Origin: Halomonas sp. KG2
GTDB taxonomy: Bacteria > Pseudomonadota > Gammaproteobacteria > Pseudomonadales > Halomonadaceae
Length of the DNA: 64,000 nt
Direction: 5' to 3'
Assembly: GCA_030440445.1 (NCBI GenBank)
Contig: CP098528.1
Location: 4,092,001-4,156,000 of the forward strand
Position numbers and translations under genes: made by a program. The notes under the pieces are model-generated. The model was not told the origin of the DNA and did no database searches. It worked only from the letters and a program-made list of their open reading frames with translations. Below are positions 8,694 through 17,104 of this stretch, piece by piece (within the stretch, counting starts at the first letter, position 1; each line of letters starts with the position of its first letter).

Positions 8694-10076
8694 TTAGGTC
8701 GCGAGAAAGTCTTCGCGGCGTAACTGGTGACGCTGCATTTTCTGATTGAGTGTACGGCGAGGCAGATCGAGTTCGTCGAGTACCGCTTGAATATTGCCAT
8801 GATGGCGCTGTAGCGCTTCTTTCAAGACGGTAGCCTCAAATACTTCCATACGCACAGAGAGTGCAGACGCTTGGTGTGACGGCATAGACGAGCGCTGCCA
8901 GGGCAGATCCAGCCCAAGAATAAAGCGCGTGGCAATATTACGCAGTTCGCGGAGGTTTCCAGGCCACCGATGATTACCGAGGGCAGTCAGCAGTTCTGTG
9001 GTGGGTTCGCGTAGCGGCCTTTCGTGAACATCAGCAGCTTGATGGCAGAAGTGACGAAACAGCAAGGGAATATCTTCGCGGCGCTCACGCAAGGGGGGAA
9101 TCGCCAGCTCAGCAATCGCCAAGCGATAATAAAGATCCTCGCGAAAATCTCCTTGCGAGACCATTTCCAGCAAGTTCTCTTTACTGGCCGCCACGACCCG
9201 AAGATGGAGGTGGATAACTTGATTGCTGCCTAGCCGAGTAATTTCACCTTCCTGCAGTGCGCGCAACAGCTTAACCTGAGCAGACAGTGGCAGTGATTCT
9301 ATTTCATCCAAAAAGAGGGTGCCGTGGCTAGCGGTTTCCAGCAGGCCTATACGCCGCTCTCCCGCCCCGGTAAAGGCGCCTTTTTCATGCCCGAACAGCT
9401 CTGATTCAATTAATTCACTGTTCATGGCGCCACAGTTCAACGCCACAAAAGCGCCTTGGCTACCGCTGCCAAAGTCGTGCAAGGCGCGAGCCACAACTTC
9501 CTTGCCGCTGCCCGTTTCACCATTGATAACCACGTTGGCGCGGCTAGCAGCTAAGTTTTCCACTTGGCGCCGTAGTAGTTGCATCAGCGCAGAATCGCCG
9601 AGCAGGCGCGTGCTTAAATAGTTATGCCGTAATGCCTGCTGTAACTGCAGGTTTTCCAGCGCCAGGGCCCGATGCTCTAGTGCTCGTCGTACACACTCTT
9701 CAAGGCGTTCAGGGTCGAAGGGCTTTTGCACAAAATCCCAGGCCCCCTGCTGAATCGCCGCAACCGCCATGGGGACATCGCCGTGGCCCGTGATAAGAAT
9801 CACCGGGGGCGGCGTATCGAGTGCTTGCACGGCGGCAAACAAGGCCAAGCCATCCATCTCGGGCATCTTGATATCACTGACGACGACACCACACGGCTGA
9901 CCGTTTTGAAGTGCATTCAGCGCCTTACCGGCACGTGAAAACGTGCGAACCTCTAATCCCGACACCTCCAACCATTGGCTAAGAGAGTCACGGACATCAG
10001 CTTCATCGTCCACTAGCCAGACGGGCAGAGAAGCAGCCGATAGTCGAGCTAAGGTGCTAGAAGATGCTTGCGTCAT
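8694..10076 (-). CDS. dctD: Sigma-54-dependent response regulator, DctD-like
   Basis: 460 residues in three domains. The receiver (about 18-130) has the acidic pocket DDE, phospho-acceptor Asp68 in VVSDIKMPEMDG and Lys118. The AAA+ domain (about 155-390) has Walker A GETGSGKE at 186-193 and an intact GAFTGA loop at 233-238, so it can activate sigma-54 RNA polymerase. A Fis-type helix-turn-helix ends the protein (about 420-455). Its ATG overlaps the kinase stop by four bases. DctD proteins classically turn on C4-dicarboxylate uptake; here the likely target is the TAXI-TRAP operon just downstream, so the ligand may differ. Confidence 0.88.
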   Translation of the reverse strand: MTQASSSTLARLSAASLPVWLVDDEADVRDSLSQWLEVSGLEVRTFSRAGKALNALQNGQPCGVVVSDIKMPEMDGLALFAAVQALDTPPPVILITGHGDVPMAVAAIQQGAWDFVQKPFDPERLEECVRRALEHRALALENLQLQQALRHNYLSTRLLGDSALMQLLRRQVENLAASRANVVINGETGSGKEVVARALHDFGSGSQGAFVALNCGAMNSELIESELFGHEKGAFTGAGERRIGLLETASHGTLFLDEIESLPLSAQVKLLRALQEGEITRLGSNQVIHLHLRVVAASKENLLEMVSQGDFREDLYYRLAIAELAIPPLRERREDIPLLFRHFCHQAADVHERPLREPTTELLTALGNHRWPGNLRELRNIATRFILGLDLPWQRSSMPSHQASALSVRMEVFEATVLKEALQRHHGNIQAVLDELDLPRRTLNQKMQRHQLRREDFLAT

Positions 10077-11839
10077 GAAGGTGTCTCCTCACCATGCGGT
10101 AATGTCAGACGAAACCAAGCGCCCCCAGCGGGGTGATTACCAGCGCTGAGTTTACCGCCAAGATCCTGAGCAATGCCGTAACTAATAAACAGCCCCAATC
10201 CTAAGCCTTCCCCAACCGGTTTAGTTGTAAAGAATGGGTCGAACATCTGCTCGATCACTTCTTGAGGCAAGCCAGGGCCATTGTCATGGATCGTCAACCG
10301 CACTTGCTCCGTAGTTACCTCAACATGCAGACGAATGACGCCATTGGGTATGTCGTTCAACGCATCCAGCGCATTACGCAGCAGGTTGGTGAGCAACTGC
10401 TCAAGGCGAACGTCATCGCCGCGTACCCAGAGTGACTGCGGCCAATCGCCGTCACGCTCCAAACGCACTTTTTGCTGCTGGAAACGCTCCTCGAGTAGCT
10501 CTAGTACGAAGTTCAGGCTGGTGGGAAGGTCCACACTCTCCCGGCTCTCGCCCTTGCGAGCAAACAGTTTTAGCTGCTCGATTAACCGAGCGAGACGTTT
10601 GCTCAATACCTGTATACGTTGGAAGTTGTCGGCTGCCATTTCCTGACGGCCAAGCGCCAGCAATCGCTCACCGTTGGCAGCATAAGTGCGGATGCCTGAA
10701 AGAGGTTGATTAAGCTCATGGGCAATGCCTGCCGCCATGGTCCCCAAAGCGGCCAATTTACCCGCTTGGACCAGTTCAGCTTGCGCATCCTCTAAGGCCT
10801 GGGTGCGTTCCTGGACACGTTCTTCCAAGCGAATATTGGTTTGCTGGATGATTTTCGCCTGAGCATCGCGCATGTGTTGGCGTTTTTGGCGTTCACGCAA
10901 CCACAAGCCAAACAACAAAAGAGCGGAAAGCGTGACTAAGCCCGCCAGGAGTACATTGCGAGCACTGATATAAAGTGGGCGCACCGGGCTGAGATAATGC
11001 ATCGACCAACCCAGTGTCGCAAGCGGCAGGGAAGCGACCAGAAAACGCTCGCCTCCTCCTTGTGCTTGGTTGCCTATTACCAGCGTATCGTCATGCAGGC
11101 GCTGACCGAGTGGGGAAAGCGGTTTATCGAGAAATTGACGTTGGGCGCTAATCTGCGCCAAAGCATCATCAGAAAGCCCATCTATGTGCTGAAACCGCCA
11201 CTGCTCGCGGCTAGAAAGTATCACAACGCCATTAGCGTCCGACAAAATGACGTGCTCTTGTGCTCGACGCCAATCCTCTTGAAGCGCTTCCAGTGAGACC
11301 TTAACCACCAAGACACCCGCAGAGGCAGTGTCGTCGCCAAGCGTAACGACATAAGAGGTGAAATAACCCGGCTGTCCGGTTGTATCACCTATCGCAAAGA
11401 ATTCACCGCTACCGCTCTGCATGGCATCGTAAAAATAGGGGCGAAAGTGATAATCATGGCCAATGAAACTTTGCTCGAGTGCATAGTTGCTGCTGGCCAG
11501 GGTGACGCCTTGCTCATTCATCAGAAAGATGGCGTCAGCGCCCGAACGCTCAGCGACCTCTGCCAAATGCTGATTAACAGGCGACAGCAATAGCTCACTA
11601 GGTTCGCGCAGGGCAGCCTGGACTAAAGGCTGCTGGGCCAGTAAGTCAGGCAGGTAGGTAAAGCGCTCAAGCGCACCTTGCAGGCTGCTGGTGTAGAGCG
11701 CTAGACGCGTATTCGCGTGACGCTGGGCATCCGCTTCAGCGTGGCTGTATTGCCAATGCCATAACCACCATAACCCTAAAAGGCTCAGCACGATTAAAGA
11801 GGCCAGAACCAGCGCATACAGCCAAATCTTTCTGCTCAC
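10073..11839 (-). CDS. dctB: Membrane sensor histidine kinase, DctB-like
   Basis: 588 residues. Two membrane helices (about 6-26 and 288-312) bracket a periplasmic double-Cache-type domain, which contains the ligand-pocket-like stretch SFIGHDYHFRPYFYDA near 124-139 as in DctB. A coiled coil (315-350) leads to the HisKA box with His374 in GIAHELNQPL, then an HATPase domain with N box (NLLRNALDAL), DNGPGLP and GLGLGLFIS. The start is GTG at 11839 without a clear ribosome site. It is translationally coupled to the DctD-like gene (ATGA overlap). Confidence 0.88.
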   Translation of the reverse strand: MSRKIWLYALVLASLIVLSLLGLWWLWHWQYSHAEADAQRHANTRLALYTSSLQGALERFTYLPDLLAQQPLVQAALREPSELLLSPVNQHLAEVAERSGADAIFLMNEQGVTLASSNYALEQSFIGHDYHFRPYFYDAMQSGSGEFFAIGDTTGQPGYFTSYVVTLGDDTASAGVLVVKVSLEALQEDWRRAQEHVILSDANGVVILSSREQWRFQHIDGLSDDALAQISAQRQFLDKPLSPLGQRLHDDTLVIGNQAQGGGERFLVASLPLATLGWSMHYLSPVRPLYISARNVLLAGLVTLSALLLFGLWLRERQKRQHMRDAQAKIIQQTNIRLEERVQERTQALEDAQAELVQAGKLAALGTMAAGIAHELNQPLSGIRTYAANGERLLALGRQEMAADNFQRIQVLSKRLARLIEQLKLFARKGESRESVDLPTSLNFVLELLEERFQQQKVRLERDGDWPQSLWVRGDDVRLEQLLTNLLRNALDALNDIPNGVIRLHVEVTTEQVRLTIHDNGPGLPQEVIEQMFDPFFTTKPVGEGLGLGLFISYGIAQDLGGKLSAGNHPAGGAWFRLTLPHGEETPS

Positions 11840-11955
11840 TGTGAGTTTGCCTTAACGGTCGAGTTGATCAGACCTACGAGCTTATCACCCAGGCGTAAGC
11901 ACTCCCATTGTCGAAGGTGCCTCTAACGCTCTCTAGCGCCGCGGCAAACTCATCA

Positions 11956-12984
11956 CTATACGGTTGCCACAGGCGTCACCGGCGAGCCAATGGCGCCTGG
12001 CAGCCGAAGCGGTGGCGCCGTCAGCAAGAACCGGTTGCGCTGGCGGCTATGCAACCATTCCGCTAAATCTTTCAGATACCATAACTCCGCCAGCGGCAAT
12101 CCGAGTTTGAACAGGCAGTGGTGGTGCAATGGAAGTTTAGAGCAACAGCTCTGCGCCAACTCACGGTCTAAGTTTTCCACCGCATAATTATCCGCACAGA
12201 TCGCCGCAATGCCGCTGTCAGTGATCCACTCCAGCAAGGCTGAATCACTGCCATCAAGCACTGCCCCGGTGTTTTTCAGCACCTCTGGCTGCGGCGTACC
12301 CTGCATATCCAACAACGCCTCGGCGAACCCGGTGCGCAATACCAGCATATCGCCGCGCTCCACCACCACGTTTAGCTGTTTCAGCGCATCCATCAACTCC
12401 AGGTGCCCTACCAGCGTTCTTCCTGCACCGAAAACTCTCACCAGATCGACCAATACGGCCCGGCCCTGCATGCCATGTGTCGCCAGTGTCTCGATCCCCA
12501 GGCGTCTAGCATAGGAGTCGTGCCATTGGGCCGATTCTCCGCTCAGATCGAGCACATCCTGCTCGGCCAGGTAGCCGTTGTAGTAGCGGCGTTCCGGCGT
12601 GCCATCGCCATCGCCATCGAACAGAGCGCCCACATGAGCCAGGGAGTCCCACTGCGTAGAGTACTGCAACGATAGCTGAACTTGATCATCACTGATAACG
12701 TCATGCAGCGCGGGGCTATGAGTCGCCAGGGGAAAGTTGATGTACTGGTCATCACCCAAGGCTGTCGGGGTTAGCTTCGGAGGCGAACGACGGGGGTTCA
12801 ATACCTTTCCACCGGGGATATCCAGAGGTAGCGACAAACAGAATGTCACCCCTTCGTGGACTTCCTTAACACCTTTGAGCACCTGCTCGGTACCGATCAG
12901 GTTGACTCGCCCCAGTTGATCGTCAGGGCCAAACTCGCCCCAGTTGCTACCTTCAGGACGTTTCTTCCAGCGAGGCTGATTCAT
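11956..12984 (-). CDS. Cyclase-family metal-dependent hydrolase (kynurenine formamidase fold)
   Basis: 342 residues of the longer bacterial cyclase subfamily. The QWDSLAHVG stretch near 112-120 stands where short formamidases have the HxGTHxD metal motif, and HGMQGRAVLVDL near 170-180 is the conserved core strand. Members hydrolyse amides or lactone-like esters; the substrate here is unknown. It overlaps the upstream 3-hydroxyacyl-CoA dehydrogenase by four bases (ATGA) and has GGAG 8 bases before its ATG, so the two act in one pathway. Confidence 0.75.
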   Translation of the reverse strand: MNQPRWKKRPEGSNWGEFGPDDQLGRVNLIGTEQVLKGVKEVHEGVTFCLSLPLDIPGGKVLNPRRSPPKLTPTALGDDQYINFPLATHSPALHDVISDDQVQLSLQYSTQWDSLAHVGALFDGDGDGTPERRYYNGYLAEQDVLDLSGESAQWHDSYARRLGIETLATHGMQGRAVLVDLVRVFGAGRTLVGHLELMDALKQLNVVVERGDMLVLRTGFAEALLDMQGTPQPEVLKNTGAVLDGSDSALLEWITDSGIAAICADNYAVENLDRELAQSCCSKLPLHHHCLFKLGLPLAELWYLKDLAEWLHSRQRNRFLLTAPPLRLPGAIGSPVTPVATV

Positions 12985-13886
12985 GGCTTGTCTCCACCGG
13001 CATGTTGGGTAGCGATTTCAATGATACGTTGCAGGTTTTCCCGCTCCCGGGCCTGGTGCTGGGCCCGCGTCTCATCACTCCACTGGTAGAAACCTCGTCC
13101 AGCCTTGGCACCTAGGCGACCTTGAGCCACATACTCTTCAAGCAGAGCGGCAGGTTGCTGACGTGCTTCGAGATCCGCATAGAGGTAATGGGCGATATTC
13201 AGATGGGTGTCCAACCCGTTAAGGTCGCGCTGACATAAGGGGCCATTCAACGCCATACGCACGCCAATGGAGTACTGCACGATATCATCCAGCGCTTCGG
13301 CCTCCACTACCCCTTTTTCCAACAAGGAAAGGCATTCACGCATCACCGCATGCTGGATCCGGTTAGCGACGAAGCCAGGTACACAGGTATTCAGTACCGC
13401 AGGGCGTTTCCCCCAACGTTTTAGCCAACCGCACACCTTTTCCACTACTGCCGCCTCGGTATGGCTGCCTGGCACCACTTCCACGGCGGGTATGATATCC
13501 GCCGGGTTAAAGAAGTGCGTCCCCAGGAACCGTTGCGGCACCCGCATGGCACTTCCGATGTCATCAATCGGAATACCCGATGTATTGGTCACGATGATAC
13601 AAGTATCGGCCACTTCAGACTCGATTTGCGCCACGACCTTCCGCTTAATCGCGACGTTTTCTGTCACGCTCTCGATGACAAAATCAGCACTCTTCGCCAC
13701 CTCCAAATTCGTGGTAAAGCGAATGATCTCGGCACTCTCCCCCACATTCAAGCGACTGGCTTCCAATACCTTCGGGTTGGTATCAACCACAGTAACCTTG
13801 ACTCCATGCGCCGCCATTAACTTGGCCAGCGTAGTGCCCATGGTTCCCGCACCTACCACAGCAGCTTGCAATGAACCGTCCTGCAT
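12981..13886 (-). CDS. 3-hydroxyacyl-CoA (3-hydroxybutyryl-CoA-type) dehydrogenase
   Basis: 301 residues, the normal single-domain-pair length. NAD-binding motif GAGTMG at 12-17 with Asp at the end of the second strand (VVDTN), catalytic His124 in GTHFFNPAD and the partner Glu in PAVEVVPG; the C-terminal domain has NRIQHAV and GVRMALNGPL. It oxidises a 3-hydroxy acyl group with NAD+. A strong GGAGG precedes the ATG. First gene of an operon with the cyclase and divergent from the AtoE-type transporter across 165 bases that hold an IclR-style dyad. Confidence 0.85.
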   Translation of the reverse strand: MQDGSLQAAVVGAGTMGTTLAKLMAAHGVKVTVVDTNPKVLEASRLNVGESAEIIRFTTNLEVAKSADFVIESVTENVAIKRKVVAQIESEVADTCIIVTNTSGIPIDDIGSAMRVPQRFLGTHFFNPADIIPAVEVVPGSHTEAAVVEKVCGWLKRWGKRPAVLNTCVPGFVANRIQHAVMRECLSLLEKGVVEAEALDDIVQYSIGVRMALNGPLCQRDLNGLDTHLNIAHYLYADLEARQQPAALLEEYVAQGRLGAKAGRGFYQWSDETRAQHQARERENLQRIIEIATQHAGGDKP

Positions 13887-13993
13887 CAGTATTTCCTCCT
13901 TCGCCTAGCTTGAGACCATTCAAGTGCTAGACAAATGTCGCATTGAATAAAGTTGGTCGTAGGTCAAAGATCACCCACGAAAAACGAACTTAT

Positions 13994-14008
13994 GTGCGCT
14001 ATGCGTAC
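13994..14008. promoter_or_regulatory. IclR-type operator candidate between the dehydrogenase and atoE
   Basis: GTGCGCTATGCGTAC has the 5-5-5 form GTRCG-N5-CGYAC, and the symmetry continues outward for five more bases on each side (13990-14012). It is 44-58 bases before the atoE start. It shares its architecture with dyads before pcaI, tctC and the hydratase operon. Confidence 0.5.
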
Positions 14009-14051
14009 ATAATAGCCAATGACAGACACGCCGACAATAAGAGGGCTTCCT

Positions 14052-15386
14052 ATGAATGCGCTGGCAAATTTCTTCACCCGGCTCGTTAACCGCTACATGC
14101 CCGATCCTCTCGTCATCGCTATCCTTCTAACCATGCTCACAATGCTCCTGGCAGTGCTAATGCAGGGCACCAGCCCCTTGAATGCAGTGCGTTATTGGGG
14201 CGATGGTTTCTGGGACTTGCTGGCCTTCAGCATGCAAATGACGGTCATCCTCCTAGCGGGCTATATCCTGGCCAAAACGCCCTTGGTTGACGGCATACTC
14301 AACCGCGTCGCGGCACGCGTCACAACGCCCTTCGTCGCGATTATTGTTGCCACTCTGGTGGGAGGTATCGGTAGCTGGCTAAACTGGGGTTTCGGCTTGG
14401 TCATCGGCGGTATAGTCGCCCAGAAGTTGGCGCTTAACGTGAAAGGCTTACATTACCCTCTAGTGATCGCTGCGGCGTATTCTGGCTTTGCTCTTTATGG
14501 TATCGGCCTGTCTGGCAGCGTGCCGCTACTGATCGCCACCGAAGGGCACTTTCTTCAGGATACGATTGGATTAATCCCGCTGAGCGAAACAATTTTCTCG
14601 CCCATTCTTTTGATCACCAGCGCCCTCATTCTTCTCACTCTTCCTTTCTTCAATGCCTGGCTGCATCCCAAGCAAGCCGAAGATATCGTCGAAATCGATC
14701 CAGCCACGGTAGCCAAGCCCTCAGCAGCCCCGCTGCCCGACGACACAAAAACCACCATCGCCGAACGTTTGAATCGCAGCAAAGTGGTGGGCATTGGCAT
14801 CGGCGCGCTAGGCATGCTGTATATTGCACTGTATGCATTCGATGGCGGTTCGCTGAACCTTAATACCATCAATTTCGCCTTCCTGTTCTTGGGTATATTG
14901 CTATTTGCCTCGCCTGCCAACTACCTAGCCGCCTTGGCGGATGGGATTCGTATCGTCTCTGGCATCATCGTGCAGTACCCTTTCTACGCTGGGATCATGG
15001 GAATTCTCGTGGGGTCAGGGCTGGTGGTTTCGTTCGCCAATACCTTCGTTGATATATCCAGTGCGCAAACCTTGCCTATTTGGTCATTCATCAGCGGCGC
15101 CATCATCAACCTGCTGGCACCATCCGGTGGCGGCCAATGGGCTGTCCAAGGTCCCGTTATGGTTCAAGCCGCCACAGAACTTGGTGCTTCCCAGACAGCC
15201 ACGGCGCTGGCCGTCCAAATTGGTGACCAGTGGAGCAACATGGTTCAGCCGTTCTGGATCCTCCCAGTGTTAGCCATCTCCGGCTTGAAGTTACGTGATG
15301 TGATGGGCTACATGGTGCTGATCCTAATCTACCTCGGGGTCATCTATGCCAGCGCGATGCTGATCTGGGGCTACCTCGGCGCCTAA
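14052..15386 (+). CDS. atoE: Short-chain fatty acid transporter, AtoE family
   Basis: 444 residues of a polytopic permease. MPDPLVIAILLTMLTMLLA at the N-terminus and LLAPSGGGQWAVQGPVMV near residue 355 are AtoE/SCFA-transporter signatures. The family carries short-chain fatty acids or acetoacetate into the cell. The frame opens at 14019, but the ATG at 14052 has GAGGG 8 bases upstream and is chosen. It is followed by YciI and catC genes on the same strand with short gaps, and divergent from the dehydrogenase/cyclase operon. Confidence 0.85.
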   Translation: MNALANFFTRLVNRYMPDPLVIAILLTMLTMLLAVLMQGTSPLNAVRYWGDGFWDLLAFSMQMTVILLAGYILAKTPLVDGILNRVAARVTTPFVAIIVATLVGGIGSWLNWGFGLVIGGIVAQKLALNVKGLHYPLVIAAAYSGFALYGIGLSGSVPLLIATEGHFLQDTIGLIPLSETIFSPILLITSALILLTLPFFNAWLHPKQAEDIVEIDPATVAKPSAAPLPDDTKTTIAERLNRSKVVGIGIGALGMLYIALYAFDGGSLNLNTINFAFLFLGILLFASPANYLAALADGIRIVSGIIVQYPFYAGIMGILVGSGLVVSFANTFVDISSAQTLPIWSFISGAIINLLAPSGGGQWAVQGPVMVQAATELGASQTATALAVQIGDQWSNMVQPFWILPVLAISGLKLRDVMGYMVLILIYLGVIYASAMLIWGYLGA

Positions 15387-15432
15387 CCATTCTTATCCAC
15401 TCTTAACGACTCTTGACTTACGGGACTGCCCC

Positions 15433-15729
15433 ATGCCTTTTTTGATCGAAACCTTCGACAAGCCCGACTGTCAGGCCCTACGCCTGGAGGTACGCCAAGC
15501 CCACCTGGAGTATCTGGATGCCAACGTAGTGACCTTGCTGGCCTGTGGCGCCAAGCTTTCCGATGATGGCGAAACGGCGTCTGGCGGTATCTACCTAGTC
15601 GACTTGGATAGCCGTGAGGAGGCCGAGCACTTCATCGAGTCCGACCCATTCCACCAGGCGGGGCTATTCGCCGAGGTTAAAATCGTGCGCTGGCGACAAG
15701 CCTATTTAAATCGAAAAAACACTCTGTAG
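15433..15729 (+). CDS. YciI-family small protein
   Basis: 98 residues, ferredoxin-like alpha/beta fold of the YciI family. The recognisable core is GGIYLVDLDSREEAEHFIESDPF, with the conserved His/Asp pair and the DPFHQAGLF segment. YciI domains occur beside catabolic enzymes and can be small lyases or dehalogenase-like; no activity can be assigned. It sits 46 bases after atoE and 39 bases before catC. Confidence 0.75.
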   Translation: MPFLIETFDKPDCQALRLEVRQAHLEYLDANVVTLLACGAKLSDDGETASGGIYLVDLDSREEAEHFIESDPFHQAGLFAEVKIVRWRQAYLNRKNTL

Positions 15730-15768
15730 CGCGAATACCTGCAGCACAACTACCCATGGAGAAGTGCA

Positions 15769-16059
15769 ATGCTGTTTCATGTAGAAATGGTCGTAAAACT
15801 GCCGTCGGATATGCCCGCCGAGCAAGTAGCTGACATCAAAGCAAAGGAGAAAGCCTACTCTCAGGAGCTACAACGGCAAGGCAAATGGCGCCACCTATGG
15901 CGGATCGTTGGCAGCTACGCCAACGTCAGCATCTTCGACGTCAGTGACAATGCTGAACTCCACGATCTTATTAGCGGTTTGCCGCTGTTTCCTTATATGG
16001 ATATCCATGTGAAGCCATTATGCGGCCATCCTTCCTCTATACACCAAGGTGACGCATAA
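15769..16059 (+). CDS. catC: Muconolactone delta-isomerase
   Basis: 96 residues, family-normal length. MLFHVEMVVKLP opening, the KAKEKAYSQELQRQGKW helix and the GLPLFPYMDIHVKPL C-terminal signature identify CatC. The enzyme converts muconolactone to 3-oxoadipate enol-lactone in the catechol branch of the beta-ketoadipate pathway; PcaD, PcaIJ and PcaF encoded just downstream complete that route. catA and catB are not in the window. GGAG is 8 bases before the ATG. The gene is convergent with pcaD. Confidence 0.88.
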   Translation: MLFHVEMVVKLPSDMPAEQVADIKAKEKAYSQELQRQGKWRHLWRIVGSYANVSIFDVSDNAELHDLISGLPLFPYMDIHVKPLCGHPSSIHQGDA

Positions 16060-16150
16060 CAGCTCTGCTCTATCGACTCCGCCGCGTTTTCTCGCAGGCT
16101 CTTAATAGCTAACGAGCGCGGCAGATCGTCGAATCTATAGAAGCGCTAAC

Positions 16151-16209
16151 GTCATGCCCACCAAACGCTAGAGTATCGTAGTGTGTCTCTAGCGCTTAGT
16201 GGGCATGAC
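16151..16209. repeat. Long imperfect inverted repeat between catC and pcaD
   Basis: Two 23-base arms (16151-16173 and 16187-16209) match with two mismatches, both able to form G-U pairs in RNA, around a 13-base loop. The outer GTCATGCCCAC/GTGGGCATGAC part is perfect. It lies between convergent genes and could serve as a terminator, but it lacks a T-run on either side, so an insertion footprint or recombination hairpin is also possible. Confidence 0.55.
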
Positions 16210-16274
16210 GGGTATGCGGTTATAGGAGTGCTTCTCTCTGCCTATACCTATTTGCGAGCCTCCAGTCCGGAGGC

Positions 16275-17093
16275 TTACGCCACACCGTTGTTCGAACCGG
16301 TTGAAAGCACAGCAATAAGCTTTTGCGCAAACAGCACCGGAGCCTCTACCGACGGCACATGACCCACACCGTCAAATATCTCCAACGGCGCGCCGTCGAG
16401 TTCCGCAGCCAAGGCTTCCAACGTTGCGGGCGGCGTGGCCATATCTTCACTGCCACCAAACAGCTGTACCCTGACCTTATGAGAAACGTTCTTACCTGAA
16501 AGCTTTCCAGTGAACGTATCACGACCAAGCATTTCGCATAGCTGGGCGTAGGACTCATCGTCGCCACGGCCCATTTGTACGCACCATCCTGCTTTCAGCG
16601 CTGGACTTTCCTCAAAGGCCTTTGGTGCAAACCAGCGCGGCACGATCTCTTCAGACATCGCTGCCAGGCCTTCCTGGCGCACTCGGCCTGCGCGGGTGCT
16701 CCAGAGATCAGGATTGCCGATCACTGCGCCGGTATTGGTCAACGTGGCAGAGAGCAGCCGATCGCTATGCTCAGCAATCAACTGCTGGCCAACCACACCC
16801 CCAATGGACGTACCGGCAAAGTGAAAGCGCTGCGCGCCCGCAAGTTCTACCAGCGCCAATGCCTCCGCCGCTAGGTCAGCAGGGGTGATTTGTGCACCGC
16901 TGACCGCTTGGCTGGCACCGTGGCCGGGGAGATCCCAGGTCAGCACCCGATAGCGAGCCAGCAGTGCGGGAATCACGTCATCCCATACTGCCTGGCTCAT
17001 GCCCAAAGGATGCGCCAGTACGACCAGCGGGTTCACTTCTGCGCCGAGCAGCCGATAAGCCACACTGCGGCCGTTAATGGTATGAAATGCCAT
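16275..17093 (-). CDS. pcaD: 3-oxoadipate enol-lactonase
   Basis: 272-residue alpha/beta hydrolase. Nucleophile Ser96 in the elbow GTSIGG, oxyanion-hole strand HPLGMS at 28-33, catalytic His245 in GVGHVPSVEAP. It hydrolyses 3-oxoadipate enol-lactone to 3-oxoadipate. GGAG is 7 bases before the ATG, and it follows pcaF by 11 bases, so it is the last gene of a pcaIJFD operon read on the reverse strand. The neighbourhood makes the PcaD assignment safer than for a lone hydrolase. Confidence 0.88.
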   Translation of the reverse strand: MAFHTINGRSVAYRLLGAEVNPLVVLAHPLGMSQAVWDDVIPALLARYRVLTWDLPGHGASQAVSGAQITPADLAAEALALVELAGAQRFHFAGTSIGGVVGQQLIAEHSDRLLSATLTNTGAVIGNPDLWSTRAGRVRQEGLAAMSEEIVPRWFAPKAFEESPALKAGWCVQMGRGDDESYAQLCEMLGRDTFTGKLSGKNVSHKVRVQLFGGSEDMATPPATLEALAAELDGAPLEIFDGVGHVPSVEAPVLFAQKLIAVLSTGSNNGVA

Positions 17094-17104
17094 GACGGTC
17101 TCCG

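Noticed and set aside
13267..13908. A 213-codon forward frame
   Set aside because: Antisense shadow of the 3-hydroxyacyl-CoA dehydrogenase; the translated sequence is of low complexity without family features.
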